DNA of 64,000 bases. Source: Bradyrhizobium sp. Y36 (GTDB lineage: Bacteria; Pseudomonadota; Alphaproteobacteria; Rhizobiales; Xanthobacteraceae). Shown here piece by piece: positions 33,314 through 41,903 of the stretch. A program made the translations under genes and the position numbers. Positions within the stretch are counted from its first letter, which is position 1. The number at the start of each line of letters is the position of its first letter. The DNA is taken from NCBI RefSeq assembly GCF_002531575.1, contig NZ_NWTI01000026.1:1-64000 (forward strand), given 5' to 3'. Below the pieces are notes generated by a model. The model was not told the DNA's origin. It worked only from the letters and a program-made list of their open reading frames with translations, and did no database searches.

Positions 33314-33871
33314 TCAAAGCTGCTTGCGGCGGGCAGAGATGATCCGGGCGATATGGCCTTCGTCGCCGTACATGGCGTCCCACAGATCGACGCCGGAGGC
33401 CCACGAACTGATCCAGTGTTCGAAACTGGGAGCGTCGTCAAAGAACGCGTCGGTCCAGTCATCGCCATCGTGACCATTGGGATCGAAGATCCGCATCCGG
33501 AAATCCTGGTCGCGACAATCGACGCACGAATAGATGGCGCATCCCCAGTGGCAGATCGGCAGAAGGCCATCCGGCCATGTCAACTCCGGATCGCTCCGAA
33601 ACAAATCGTAGATCGCAACAGCGGTCTTGCCGGTGTCGTCGGGAACTCCGTTGGTCAGTCCGATTAGCCCGTATCCGGGGCCGAAACCTCCGTTGCCGAC
33701 ATCTGCATACATCCGCTTCAAGAGAGGCGGCAGCCGGAAGCGAAGATGCGCTTCGTCGGAAGCAATGACGCTTGCGGTGGCGGGGACGAGTCCTGCGCGC
33801 GGAGGTTGGCCCATATCGGTCGGCTTTGTCTTCAGCCGTCGCCGGATCGCAGCGATGATAAGCTCATCCAT
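33314..33871 (-). CDS. SMI1/KNR4 (SUKH) family protein
   Basis: 185 residues. It has the SUKH core: LRFRLPPLLKRMYADVGNGG, FGPGYGLIGLTN, then W PDGLLPICHWGCAIYSC, DFRMRIFDP, and FEHWISSWASGVDLWDAMYG at the end. SUKH proteins are often immunity partners of polymorphic toxins but also occur alone as housekeeping scaffold proteins. No toxin gene is next to it: the neighbours are dadA and an XRE-cupin regulator, both metabolic. An orphan immunity gene is possible. Confidence 0.85.
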   Translation of the reverse strand: MDELIIAAIRRRLKTKPTDMGQPPRAGLVPATASVIASDEAHLRFRLPPLLKRMYADVGNGGFGPGYGLIGLTNGVPDDTGKTAVAIYDLFRSDPELTWPDGLLPICHWGCAIYSCVDCRDQDFRMRIFDPNGHDGDDWTDAFFDDAPSFEHWISSWASGVDLWDAMYGDEGHIARIISARRKQL

Positions 33872-33934
33872 CGATGGGGCCCCTCGTCCTGAAGAATGCC
33901 TTCACATCATGCCAGCAGACGACTTTAAGTGAAA

Positions 33935-34597
33935 CTACCCCGCCCCCGTCACGCAATTCACCCACAGCACCACGGATTTCGCATCCTGCGCCGGATTGGA
34001 AAACCGGTGCGGCCTTCGGCTCGCGAACCTGAAGCTGTCACCGGTTTTCAGCGACCATGTTTCGCTGTCCACCGTCAGCATCATCTCGCCTTCGAGCACA
34101 AGGCCGGCCTCTTCACCGTCATGGGTGTAAAGTTCGTCGCCGGTGGAGCCGCCGGGCTCCAGATGCACCAGGAACAGATTGAGCTTGTTGTCGGCGCTGG
34201 CCGGGCTCAGCAATTGCTTCGACACGCCGGTGCGCCACAGCTTCAGCTCCGGTCGCTGCAATCCCCGCGTCACGACCTGATCGGAGGCGCCGTCGGCGCT
34301 CGGGCTTGCGCCGAACAAGGCGGCGATGCCGACGCCGAGCACGTCGGCCAGCGTCGCCAGCACGCGCAAGGAGGGCGAGGACAGACCGCGCTCGATCTGG
34401 CTGAGGAAGCCGATCGACAGCTCCGTGCGCGCCGCGACCGTCTCCAGCGAGAATTGCCTGACGCGCCTGAGATCCCGGATGCGGCGGCCAACCGCGACGT
34501 CCATCGCAGGCTCCGCCGGCTTGGCGACGGCTTTGGCTTTCACCTTCCTGGCCGGCTTGCCTGCCGCCGGTTTGCGCATTCTCTTGCCACCGCTCAC
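33935..34597 (-). CDS. XRE-family regulator with cupin domain, second copy
   Basis: 220 residues. A basic, Ala/Lys-rich N-terminus (about 1-30) precedes the HTH (IRDLRRVRQFSLETVAARTE, SIGFLSQIERGLSSPSLRVL) and a cupin domain (FLVHLEPGGSTGDELYTHDG, SFRFASRRPHRFSNPAQD). It is divergent from the amino-acid ABC transporter operon at 34758, which it probably controls, and shares domain order with the regulator at 29765 but not close sequence. Two palindromes lie in the divergent gap. Confidence 0.92.
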   Translation of the reverse strand: MSGGKRMRKPAAGKPARKVKAKAVAKPAEPAMDVAVGRRIRDLRRVRQFSLETVAARTELSIGFLSQIERGLSSPSLRVLATLADVLGVGIAALFGASPSADGASDQVVTRGLQRPELKLWRTGVSKQLLSPASADNKLNLFLVHLEPGGSTGDELYTHDGEEAGLVLEGEMMLTVDSETWSLKTGDSFRFASRRPHRFSNPAQDAKSVVLWVNCVTGAG

Positions 34598-34611
34598 GTC
34601 AGACCGCTTCC

Positions 34612-34678
34612 TTCATGTGCATGAAAACCGCTTGCATCGTCCGCGAAAGTGTGACCAAATTTTCATATTGGTGAAAAT
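34612..34678. promoter_or_regulatory. Two palindromes in the regulator/ABC operon gap
   Basis: TTCATG-TG-CATGAA lies at 34612-34625, and ATTTTCA-N6-TGAAAAT at 34659-34678. Both have perfect arms and share the TTCA/TGAA core. They sit 15-80 bp ahead of the XRE-cupin start and 80-145 bp ahead of the ABC operon. Two related sites are expected of an autoregulated divergent operator. Confidence 0.55.
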
Positions 34679-34757
34679 AGGCTGAAACGGCGCGGCCCGC
34701 AACGTCTGATCACGACAGCGTAAGCGCCGACATCGGCCAGACCCAAAGGGGGATGCG

Positions 34758-35516
34758 ATGAAGCGTATGGTTCGGGCCGCGATGGCGGCACTCGCGATGG
34801 CAGTGGTGACGCCGGCCTCGGCGCAGCAGGTGCTGAAGGTCGGCTCGACGCCGACGGGCATTCCCTTCACCTTCCTCGACACCAAGACCAACACCATCCA
34901 GGGCATCATGGCCGATCTCATCACCGAGGTCGGCAAGGATGCCGGCTTCAACGTGCAGATCGAGCCGATGCAGTTCTCGGCGCTGATCCCCTCGCTGACC
35001 TCGAGCAAGATCGACATCATTGCCGCCGCGATGTTCATCACTGCGCCGCGCAAGGAGGTCGTCGACTTCTCCGACCCGATCTACACCTATGGCGAGGGCC
35101 TCGTGGTGCCGAAGGGCGACACCAAGGCCTATGCCACCCAGGAGGATCTGAAGGGCGAGACGGTGGGCGCGCAAGTCGGCACCGCCTTCGTCGACGCGCT
35201 GAAGAAGTCCGGCCTGTTCGCCGACGTCAAGGCCTACGACACCATTCCGGACATCCTGCGCGACGTGAACACCGGCCGTCTCAAGGCCGGCTACGCCGAC
35301 TATCCGATCCTCGCCTACAATCTGAAGCAGGGTGGCTTTCCCGAGGTGCGCCTCGTCGACGGCTACAAGCCCGTCACCGTCGGCTCGGTCGGCATCGGCG
35401 TGCGCAAGGGCGAAGCCGCGCTGCTGGGCAAGATCAACGCCTCGCTCGCCAAGCTCAAGGCCAACGGCACCATCGACAAGATCCTCGACAAATGGGGCCT
35501 CAAGGCCCAGGGCTGA
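34758..35516 (+). CDS. Amino-acid ABC transporter periplasmic binding protein
   Basis: 252 residues: signal peptide (MKRMVRAAMAALAMAVVTPASA) then a solute-binding family 3 fold (LKVGSTPTGIPFTFLDTKTN, IIAAAMFITAPRKEVVDFSD, GETVGAQVGTAFVDALKKSG, LAKLKANGTIDKILDKWGLK). It captures a polar or charged amino acid or an amine conjugate; the ligand is not predictable from motifs. It starts the operon of binding protein, permease, ATPase and flavin oxidase. GGGGG lies 8 nt before the ATG. Confidence 0.93.
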   Translation: MKRMVRAAMAALAMAVVTPASAQQVLKVGSTPTGIPFTFLDTKTNTIQGIMADLITEVGKDAGFNVQIEPMQFSALIPSLTSSKIDIIAAAMFITAPRKEVVDFSDPIYTYGEGLVVPKGDTKAYATQEDLKGETVGAQVGTAFVDALKKSGLFADVKAYDTIPDILRDVNTGRLKAGYADYPILAYNLKQGGFPEVRLVDGYKPVTVGSVGIGVRKGEAALLGKINASLAKLKANGTIDKILDKWGLKAQG

Positions 35517-35542
35517 TCCTAGCGATTGATCAAGGCTGCCCA

Positions 35543-36196
35543 ATGAAAGGCTTCTGGCACGACGCCGCCGAGTTCTTCCCGATCCTGATGAACGGCGTCG
35601 TGCTGACGATCGTTGTCACCATCGGCTCGCTTCTGCTCTCGACGGTGCTCGGCCTGGTCTGGGCGATGATGCGGGTTTCCGGCATCAAGGCGCTGTCGAT
35701 GATCAGCGCCAGCCTGATCAACGTGATCCGCGGCATCCCGATCATCGTGCTGTTGTTCTACCTGTACTTCGTGATGCCCGATCTCGGTGTCACGCTGTCG
35801 GCCCTGCAGGCCGCGATTCTCGGGCTCGGTATCGCCTATTCGGCCTATCAGGCGGAGAACTTCCGCGCCGGCATCGAGGCGATCGACAAGGGACAGATCG
35901 AAGCGGCGCAGTCGATCGGCATGGGCTGGTGGCTCACCATGCGCCGCGTGATCCTGCCGCAGGCCGTGCGCATCGTGCTGCCTCCTTACGGCAACGTCAT
36001 GATCATGATGCTGAAGGATTCCTCGCAAGCCTCGACCATCACCGTCGCCGAGCTCGCGCTTCAGGGCAAGCTGATCGCGTCCTCGACCTTCAAGAACACC
36101 AACGTGTTCACGCTGGTGGCGCTGATGTATCTCACCATGAGCATTCCGCTGATCCTGCTGGTCCGTCACTTCGAGAAGCGGGCGGGCAAGCGATGA
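35543..36196 (+). CDS. Amino-acid ABC transporter permease (HisM/GlnP type)
   Basis: 217 residues with five predicted transmembrane helices (GVVLTIVVTIGSLLLSTVLG first). The EAA-loop region reads EAAQSIGMGWWLTMRRVILPQ, and the N-terminal family segment VIRGIPIIVLLFYLYFV is clear. It forms the membrane channel, probably as a homodimer since only one permease gene is present. ATG 35543 is chosen over the upstream frame start, which overlaps the binding-protein gene. Its stop overlaps the ATPase start by 4 bp. Confidence 0.93.
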   Translation: MKGFWHDAAEFFPILMNGVVLTIVVTIGSLLLSTVLGLVWAMMRVSGIKALSMISASLINVIRGIPIIVLLFYLYFVMPDLGVTLSALQAAILGLGIAYSAYQAENFRAGIEAIDKGQIEAAQSIGMGWWLTMRRVILPQAVRIVLPPYGNVMIMMLKDSSQASTITVAELALQGKLIASSTFKNTNVFTLVALMYLTMSIPLILLVRHFEKRAGKR

Positions 36197-36924
36197 TCGA
36201 GCTGAACGACGTCCACAAGAGCTTTGGCGTGAACGAGGTGCTCAAGGGCATCACGGCTTCCGTCGAGAAGGGCGAGGTGGTCTGCATCGTCGGTCCCTCC
36301 GGCTCCGGCAAATCCACCATCCTGCGCTGTATCAACGGTCTCGAAAGCTACGACCGCGGCGGGATCAGCGTCGAGGGCCTCAAGGTCGATCGCGATGCGC
36401 CGTCGATCCTAGACATCCGCACCCAGGTCTCGATGGTGTTCCAGCGCTTCAACCTGTTCCCACATCGCACGGCGCTGGAGAACGTGATCGAGGGGCCGCT
36501 CTACGTGAAGAAGGAGCCGCGTGCCCAGGCGCTGGAGCGCGGCCGCGCGCTGCTTGCCCAGGTCGGCCTCGCCGAGAAGGCCGACGCCCATCCGCCGCAG
36601 CTCTCCGGCGGCCAGCAGCAGCGCGTCGCCATCGCGCGGGCGCTCGCCATGCAGCCCAAGGCGATCCTGTTCGACGAGCCGACCTCGGCGCTCGATCCCG
36701 AACTCGTCGGCGACGTCCTCGGCGTGATGCGCAAGCTCGCCGACGACGGCATGACCATGGTCGTCGTCACCCACGAGATGGGCTTTGCCCGCGATGTCGC
36801 CGACCGCGTGCTGTTCATCGACGGCGGCGTCATCGTCGAGCAGGGGCCGGCCAAGGCGCTGCTCAACCAACCTCAGCATCCGCGCACGCAGGACTTCTTG
36901 CGGCGCGTGCTGCATCCGCTCTGA
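36193..36924 (+). CDS. Amino-acid ABC transporter ATP-binding protein (GlnQ type)
   Basis: 243 residues. Walker A GPSGSGKST, Q-loop VFQRFNLFPHRTALENV, ABC signature LSGGQQQRVAIARALA, Walker B AILFDEPTSALDPE and the H-loop VVVTHEMGFARDVADRV are all present. The TSALDPELV pattern is typical of polar amino-acid uptake ATPases. Start ATG 36193 is coupled to the permease stop. The oxidase gene follows after 12 bp. Confidence 0.95.
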   Translation: MIELNDVHKSFGVNEVLKGITASVEKGEVVCIVGPSGSGKSTILRCINGLESYDRGGISVEGLKVDRDAPSILDIRTQVSMVFQRFNLFPHRTALENVIEGPLYVKKEPRAQALERGRALLAQVGLAEKADAHPPQLSGGQQQRVAIARALAMQPKAILFDEPTSALDPELVGDVLGVMRKLADDGMTMVVVTHEMGFARDVADRVLFIDGGVIVEQGPAKALLNQPQHPRTQDFLRRVLHPL

Positions 36925-36936
36925 CCGGTCTTCGCC

Positions 36937-38220
36937 ATGACGCGCCTGCCTCTGCCGCCCTCGCTCTATGCCGACACTGCCGTCGCGCCGGTCGCCACGC
37001 CGCCGCTCGACGTCGACAAGTCCGTCTCCGTCGCCATCGTCGGGGGCGGCTACACCGGCCTCTCCACCGCGCTGCATCTGGCGGAGCAGGGCGTCGAGGC
37101 TCTGGTGCTGGAGGCGCAGGAGCCGGGCTGGGGTGCGTCGGGCAACAATGGCGGCCACACCAATCCCGGCTTGAAGCACGACCCCGATCAGATCGAGGCG
37201 GATTTCGGCCCCTCACTCGGCCGCCGCATGATCGACTTCGCTTACGGCACCACTGATTTCACCCACGATCTGATCCGCCGCTACCAGATTCCCTGCGAGG
37301 CACGGCAGAACGGCACGTTGCGTGCGGCGTACAACGAGGCCAGCGCCGCCGCGATCGAAAAGACCGCGCAGCAATGCATTCGGCGCGGCATGCCGGTGAC
37401 GTATCTGGGCCGCGAGCAGCTCCGCGAGATGACCGGCACCGACCGCTACATCGGCGCCATGCTGGACACCCGCGGCGGCGATCTGCATCCCCTGAGCTAC
37501 GCCCGCGGCCTTGCGCGCGCCGCGATCTCCGCCGGTGCGAAGGTGCATGGCGAGACGCCGGCGCTGTCGCTGCGCCGCGACGGCTCGCGCTGGCGCATCG
37601 AGACGCCGCGAGCGGTGGTGCGTGCGGACAAGGTGCTGCTCGCCACCAACGGCTTTACCGACGATCTCTGGCCGGCGCTCCGCCGCACCATCGTGCCGGT
37701 GTTCTCCTCGATCGCCGCCACCGCGCCGCTGTCAGATGCGGTTGCGCGCGCGATCATGCCGACGCGGCCCGTGCTCTACGAGAGCGGCCACATCACCGTC
37801 TACTACCGCATCGACCAGAATAACCGTCTCCTCATGGGCGGCCGCGGGCCGATGCGCTGGATCAAGTCGCCGCACGACGTCGCCTATCTGATCCGCTATG
37901 CCGAGCGGCTGTGGCCGCAGCTCAAGGGCGTCGCCTGGACTCATGGCTGGAACAGTCGCCTCGCCATCACCGCGGATCATTATCCGCACGTGCATGAGCT
38001 GGCCGAGAGCATCCTGATCTCGCTCGGCTGCAACGGCCGCGGCGTTGCGCTCGCGACCGCGATGGGCGCGCAGCTCGCCCGACGGCTGATCGGCGGCGCC
38101 CCCGCCGAAATTGACATGCCCATCACGGGCATCAAGCCGATGCCGATGCACGCGTTCTGGCCGATGGGCGTGACGACCGCTGTGATCGCGGGCCGCGTCC
38201 GCGACCGGCTCGGCATTTGA
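36937..38220 (+). CDS. FAD-dependent amine/amino-acid oxidase (PuuB-like)
   Basis: 427 residues, DAO superfamily. The FAD motif VAIVGGGYTGLSTALHLAEQ (about 30-49) and GWGASGNNGGHTNPGLKHDP, with the GASGRNGG-like segment of gamma-glutamylputrescine oxidase, indicate the PuuB/OrdL group. It likely oxidises the substrate imported by the ABC transporter, since it starts 12 bp after the ATPase. E. coli PuuB acts on gamma-glutamylputrescine; no PuuA ligase is seen in this window, so a different N-substituted amino acid is possible. A strong stem-loop follows. Confidence 0.88.
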   Translation: MTRLPLPPSLYADTAVAPVATPPLDVDKSVSVAIVGGGYTGLSTALHLAEQGVEALVLEAQEPGWGASGNNGGHTNPGLKHDPDQIEADFGPSLGRRMIDFAYGTTDFTHDLIRRYQIPCEARQNGTLRAAYNEASAAAIEKTAQQCIRRGMPVTYLGREQLREMTGTDRYIGAMLDTRGGDLHPLSYARGLARAAISAGAKVHGETPALSLRRDGSRWRIETPRAVVRADKVLLATNGFTDDLWPALRRTIVPVFSSIAATAPLSDAVARAIMPTRPVLYESGHITVYYRIDQNNRLLMGGRGPMRWIKSPHDVAYLIRYAERLWPQLKGVAWTHGWNSRLAITADHYPHVHELAESILISLGCNGRGVALATAMGAQLARRLIGGAPAEIDMPITGIKPMPMHAFWPMGVTTAVIAGRVRDRLGI

Positions 38221-38222
38221 AG

Positions 38223-38252
38223 AAGGCGCCGCCCGGTCAGGAGCGGCGCCTT
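38223..38252. terminator. Bidirectional-type stem-loop after the oxidase gene
   Basis: AAGGCGCCGC (38223-38232) pairs with GCGGCGCCTT (38243-38252), a perfect 10-bp stem starting 3 nt past the oxidase stop and 21 nt past the stop of the convergent His-rich gene. T-runs are weak on both sides. Confidence 0.65.
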
Positions 38253-38272
38253 GCATCGTAAACGATCGCGCG

Positions 38273-38503
38273 TCAGCAGCGGCCCTGCTTCCACAGGCCG
38301 GGCGGGCAGCCATGGCCGCGCCAGCCGACCTTGCGTCCACGCGACCATCCGTGCGGCGTGCCATGGTGGTGATGGCCCATCGAATGGCCGTGGCCATGGC
38401 CATGACCATGGCCGCCCCCATGGCCGCCCTTGGCGAGTGCGGGGCCGGCAAAGGTGAAGCCGGCCGCAATGACCAGCGACGCGGCGAGCGCAAGTTTCTT
38501 CAT
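38273..38503 (-). CDS. Small exported His/Gly-rich protein
   Basis: 76 residues: signal peptide (MKKLALAASLVIAAGFTFAG, cleavage near ALA-KG) and a repeat-like region of GH and GHGH units (GGHGHGHGHGHSMGHHHHGT), ending with GCPPGLWKQGRC. GGAGGACATC before the ATG is an excellent ribosome-binding site and fixes the start; the frame to 38752 is a shadow. Nickel, zinc or copper binding is likely from composition but unproven. The C-terminal CPPGLxxQGxC motif recalls small RcnB-like or uncharacterised exported proteins of rhizobia. Confidence 0.8.
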   Translation of the reverse strand: MKKLALAASLVIAAGFTFAGPALAKGGHGGGHGHGHGHGHSMGHHHHGTPHGWSRGRKVGWRGHGCPPGLWKQGRC

Positions 38504-38661
38504 GATGTCCTCCGTCAGGGCGAGCGCACTTGTCCGTTCAATGAACGAAGCGTGGGCAGGTTGGTTCCCCGCGAATGTGAAAGCGTCATGACGCTCGCGC
38601 AGATGCATCATCGCGCGAGAGCTCAACGCGCGATGGAATAACCTCGAATCAATCCTTGCGC

Positions 38662-40251
38662 TCAGTCTTCCGCCACGGCGTCGGCCCAGGGCTGGAAGAT
38701 CTCGACCGCGCCGGAATTGACGTCGCCCTTGCGCATCACAACGCTGGGACAAGCGAATTTTTGCGGCAGGGCCTGCACGCGGCTCTCTTCATAGTCGAAG
38801 CGTGTGGCCAGCGCCTTGCGCACGTCGGCCGGCAGGCGGGCGTCGCCGATCACCACCGCGCCCTCGCTGGCGTCGATGCGCGGCTGGTGGATGGCGGCGT
38901 CGAGGTCCATGCCGTAATCCATCGCGAAGGAAACGAGCTGCATCACCGACGGCAGGATGCGGCGTCCGCCGGAGGCGCCGACGGCGAGGCGCTTGCCGTC
39001 CCTGGTCTCGGCGATGACAGGCGTGTAGTTGCAAAGGCAGCGCTTGCCGGGGGCCAGCGAGTTGGTGGTGCCCGGCGTCGGGTCGAACCACATGATGCCG
39101 TTGTTCATGGTGATACCGGTATGCGGCGTCACATATCGCGAGCCGAAGGACGAGAGCAGCGTCTGCGTCACGGCGGCGATGTTGCCGTGACGGTCGACCA
39201 CCGAGAAATGCGTGGTGCAGGCCGGCGCCAGATATTCGGCGCCGAGCGAGCGCTTGCCGTCGGCATCGCCCATGTCCTTGAGCCGCTCGCGGAAGGCCGC
39301 CTGCAAGGCGAGTGCATATTCGACATAGGCGCCGGCATCCGGCGCACCCGCGGGCGTCAAGCTCTGCTGCAACAGGCGTAGCGCATGCGCCATTGTCGGC
39401 CCCGCCGTGAGCTCCGGCGTCGCATACACCTTGCCCCCGCGATAGGGGATCGCCAGCGGCGCGCGCAGATGGGCGCGGAAGGCGGCGAGATCCTCCACCG
39501 ACAACGAGCCGCCGTCGGCCTTGATGTCGGAGGCGATGCTCCTGGCGAGATCGCCCTGGTAGAAATCGCGGGGGCCGGCCTCGGCGAGATGCGACAGCGT
39601 CGCCTTGAGGGCGTCCTGCGGCAGCCGCGTCTCGGCCTTGACGCCCCAGGGCGCGGTCGGCGGCAGGCCGTCCTTCAGGTAGGCGGCCGCGCTTGCCGGA
39701 TAGCGCCTGAGATCGGCGGCCGAGCCGGAGATCGTCACCGTCGTCCACCAATCGACCAGCAGGCCTTCGCCGGCGAGCACGGCAGATGGTGCCACCAGAT
39801 CCTTCCACGGCATCTTGGCGTAGCGGCGATGCGCCTCTTCCATTCCGGCGACGACGCCGGGGACGGCGATCGAGCCGGGGCCATGGACGTTGCGGTCGTC
39901 CTTCACGCGCGGCCAGGGAAACAGGTCGGAGGCGGCGCCTCCGCCGCTGAGCGGATAGTCGGCAGGGCGCAGGCTCTGCGGCGCGCACATGCCGTAGTCG
40001 ATCACCTCAGTGCGATTTTCCTTGGCACGGTAGAGCACCATCGCGCCGCCGCCGCCGATACCGCTATTCCAGGGCTCCAGCACGTTCAGGGCAAACGTGG
40101 TCGCGACGATCGCGTCCACGCAGTCACCCCCCGCGGCCAGCACCTGCGCTCCGACCTCGGCCGCCCGCCGCGACTGCGAGGCGACGATGCCGCCTTTGGA
40201 TGTGACGGCGGGTTTGCGGACGGTTTGGTTGAGGCTGAACTGATGAGGCAT
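38662..40251 (-). CDS. ggt: Gamma-glutamyltransferase family protein
   Basis: 529 residues, Ntn-hydrolase. The autocatalytic site is visible: ACTTHFSVVDRHGNIAAVTQ, with nucleophile Thr346, and SSFGSRYVTPHTGITMNNG and VGASGGRRILPSVMQLV follow in the small subunit. The N-terminal part has the family segment GIVASQSRRAAEVGAQVLAA. No signal peptide is evident from ATG 40251, so a cytoplasmic enzyme is likely. It could hydrolyse gamma-glutamyl amines or glutathione. It is divergent from the enoyl-CoA hydratase gene. Confidence 0.9.
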   Translation of the reverse strand: MPHQFSLNQTVRKPAVTSKGGIVASQSRRAAEVGAQVLAAGGDCVDAIVATTFALNVLEPWNSGIGGGGAMVLYRAKENRTEVIDYGMCAPQSLRPADYPLSGGGAASDLFPWPRVKDDRNVHGPGSIAVPGVVAGMEEAHRRYAKMPWKDLVAPSAVLAGEGLLVDWWTTVTISGSAADLRRYPASAAAYLKDGLPPTAPWGVKAETRLPQDALKATLSHLAEAGPRDFYQGDLARSIASDIKADGGSLSVEDLAAFRAHLRAPLAIPYRGGKVYATPELTAGPTMAHALRLLQQSLTPAGAPDAGAYVEYALALQAAFRERLKDMGDADGKRSLGAEYLAPACTTHFSVVDRHGNIAAVTQTLLSSFGSRYVTPHTGITMNNGIMWFDPTPGTTNSLAPGKRCLCNYTPVIAETRDGKRLAVGASGGRRILPSVMQLVSFAMDYGMDLDAAIHQPRIDASEGAVVIGDARLPADVRKALATRFDYEESRVQALPQKFACPSVVMRKGDVNSGAVEIFQPWADAVAED

Positions 40252-40374
40252 GATGTCGTCTTGATCTCTGGATTCAGTTGCGTCGTTGCAACCGAGGTTG
40301 AAGCTCCGCAATTGGCGAAGCCCGCGGACAATGGCACATTGCAGCCAGCGAGAACATCGAAAGGGAGACGCGGC

Positions 40375-41148
40375 ATGGCTGGTGTGAAACAGGCGCGGGA
40401 TGGCGCGGTCGGGATCTTGACGCTCGACGAGCCGGCAAGCCTCAACGCGATGACGCCGGACCTGCTCGGCGCACTGGCTAGCGCCGTCGCCGCGATGAGC
40501 GCGGACGAGAATATCCGCGCGATGATCCTCACCGGCGCCGGGCGCGGATTTTGCTCAGGACAGAATTTGAAGGCATCGGACGCGCTCGGCGAGGATATCG
40601 CGGCCGGCGTGATGCGGTTCTACTGGCCGGCGTTCAAGGCATTGCGCGAGTGCCGCGTGCCCGTGGTCGTCGCCGTAAACGGGGTGGCTGCCGGCGGTGG
40701 TTTCAGTCTTGCCATGGCCGGCGACATGATCGTCGCGGCGCGGTCGGCGAGCTTCATCCAGGTGTTCAGCCGCATCGCGCTGGTGCCGGATCTCGGCTCG
40801 ACCTGGCTGTTGCCCAGGCTGATCGGCCGGCAGCGCGCGCTCGAGCTGATGCTGCTGAACGAGCCGCTGACGGCAGAACGCGCCCAGGAGATCGGCCTGG
40901 TGCGGCAGGTCGTCGACGATGCCAAGTTGATGGACGAGGCGCTCGCCCTGGCGCGGCGCCTGGCCGAAGGGCCGACGCGGGCTTTGGTGGCAACACGCCT
41001 GCTGGTCGAGGAGAGCGAGCACGCCACCTACGAGGCCCAGTTCCGCCGCGAGATCGAGCTCCAGGCGACCATTCGCAAGACCGCGGATGCCCTCGAGGGC
41101 CGCACCGCCTTCGTCGAGAAGCGCAAGGCGAAGTTTACGGGGACGTAA
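40375..41148 (+). CDS. Enoyl-CoA hydratase/isomerase family protein
   Basis: 257 residues, crotonase fold. Oxyanion-hole segments GAGRGFCSGQNLKA and NGVAAGGGFSLAMAGDMIVA, and SRIALVPDLGSTWLLPRLIG further on, are typical. The second acidic residue expected in hydratases is replaced (VPDLGSTW), matching the PaaG-type isomerase pattern rather than a standard hydratase, but I cannot decide. AGGGAG lies 8 nt before ATG 40375. No other beta-oxidation gene is in the window. Confidence 0.9.
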   Translation: MAGVKQARDGAVGILTLDEPASLNAMTPDLLGALASAVAAMSADENIRAMILTGAGRGFCSGQNLKASDALGEDIAAGVMRFYWPAFKALRECRVPVVVAVNGVAAGGGFSLAMAGDMIVAARSASFIQVFSRIALVPDLGSTWLLPRLIGRQRALELMLLNEPLTAERAQEIGLVRQVVDDAKLMDEALALARRLAEGPTRALVATRLLVEESEHATYEAQFRREIELQATIRKTADALEGRTAFVEKRKAKFTGT

Positions 41149-41160
41149 AGTTTTCCAAGC

Positions 41161-41244
41161 CGTCATGGCTGGGCTTGTCCCGGCCATCCACGTTCTCAGT
41201 TGCGGCCAGAAACGTGGATGCCCGGGACGAGCCCGGGCATGACG
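41161..41244. repeat. Interspersed repeat, CGTCATGGCTGGGC family
   Basis: Begins CGTCATGGCTGGGCTTGTCC, ends GAGCCCGGGCATGACG, and contains ATCCACGTT/AACGTGGAT inner arms. The ends are complementary with few mismatches. It starts 13 nt after the hydratase stop and ends 33 nt before the stop of the convergent small gene. Confidence 0.75.
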
Positions 41245-41276
41245 AGTGGAGCGACCGTTGGAGATCTGCGAAGCGC

Positions 41277-41453
41277 TCAGAGCGAGCGGTTCAGCCGGCT
41301 GGCCTGATACTTGGCGCGCCATTTCGGGCCGGGCCCGCGCATGTAGTGAAGCTCGGGACGGTAGGGGTCACCTGCGACCCGGATCAGCGTCTGCCATTTG
41401 GCGGCGACGAAGCTCAGGGGCTGGCGGAAGAGGCTCAGTGAAGCGATCAACAT
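41277..41453 (-). CDS. Small protein of 58 residues, unknown function
   Basis: ATG at 41453, TGA at 41277-41279. The product starts MLIASLSLFRQPLSFVAAKW, continues with QTLIRVAGDPYRPELHYMRG, and ends PKWRAKYQASRLNRSL. It is Arg/Leu/Trp-rich without a membrane helix. It follows the DUF6894-type gene by 9 bp on the same strand, so the two are likely co-translated. I do not recognise the family. Confidence 0.6.
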   Translation of the reverse strand: MLIASLSLFRQPLSFVAAKWQTLIRVAGDPYRPELHYMRGPGPKWRAKYQASRLNRSL

Positions 41454-41462
41454 GGCATCACC

Positions 41463-41696
41463 TCAATGCGGCTTGCCGAGCATGGCGGTGAAGGGAAGGT
41501 CGAAAATCTCTTCGCCGTCGTCGCCGCTGACATGGATCACCCAGTCGCGCCAGTCTTCGTTGCTCGGCGTCAGGATCATCGACCGCATGATCTGGGACGC
41601 ACGGTCGCGGGCCTCGGTGAGGTTGGACACGGCGGCGCCGTAGCGGTCGATCAGCGTGCCCTCGGTGTTGGAGCAGTGAAAATAGACCTGGACCAT
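41463..41696 (-). CDS. Small DUF6894-type protein
   Basis: 77 residues starting MVQVYFHCSNTEGTLIDRYG, then LTEARDRASQIMRSMI, and EDWRDWVIHVSGDDGEEIFD, ending PFTAMLGKPH. This MxxYxFH...DxxG...A...A...W...V..DxxG pattern is that of the small DUF6894 proteins frequent in rhizobia. ACAGGAG lies 6 nt before ATG 41696, so the longer frame to 41741 is not used. Function unknown. Confidence 0.8.
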   Translation of the reverse strand: MVQVYFHCSNTEGTLIDRYGAAVSNLTEARDRASQIMRSMILTPSNEDWRDWVIHVSGDDGEEIFDLPFTAMLGKPH

Positions 41697-41903
41697 GTGC
41701 GTCTCCTGTCGGGAGCAACTGGGATGGCAAAGCGATACCACCCGAAGCCTTCGCGAAACATTCGGGTCGAACCCGGTAAGGGAATGTACGGATATTGGTC
41801 GGCACGAAGATCGTTACAGGTTTAATCACAGGCGAGTGATGTTCAGCTGGACGGCGTTTTCCCGGCATGGAACAGCTTTTTGCGGGAAATCCGGGAGGCC
41901 GCT

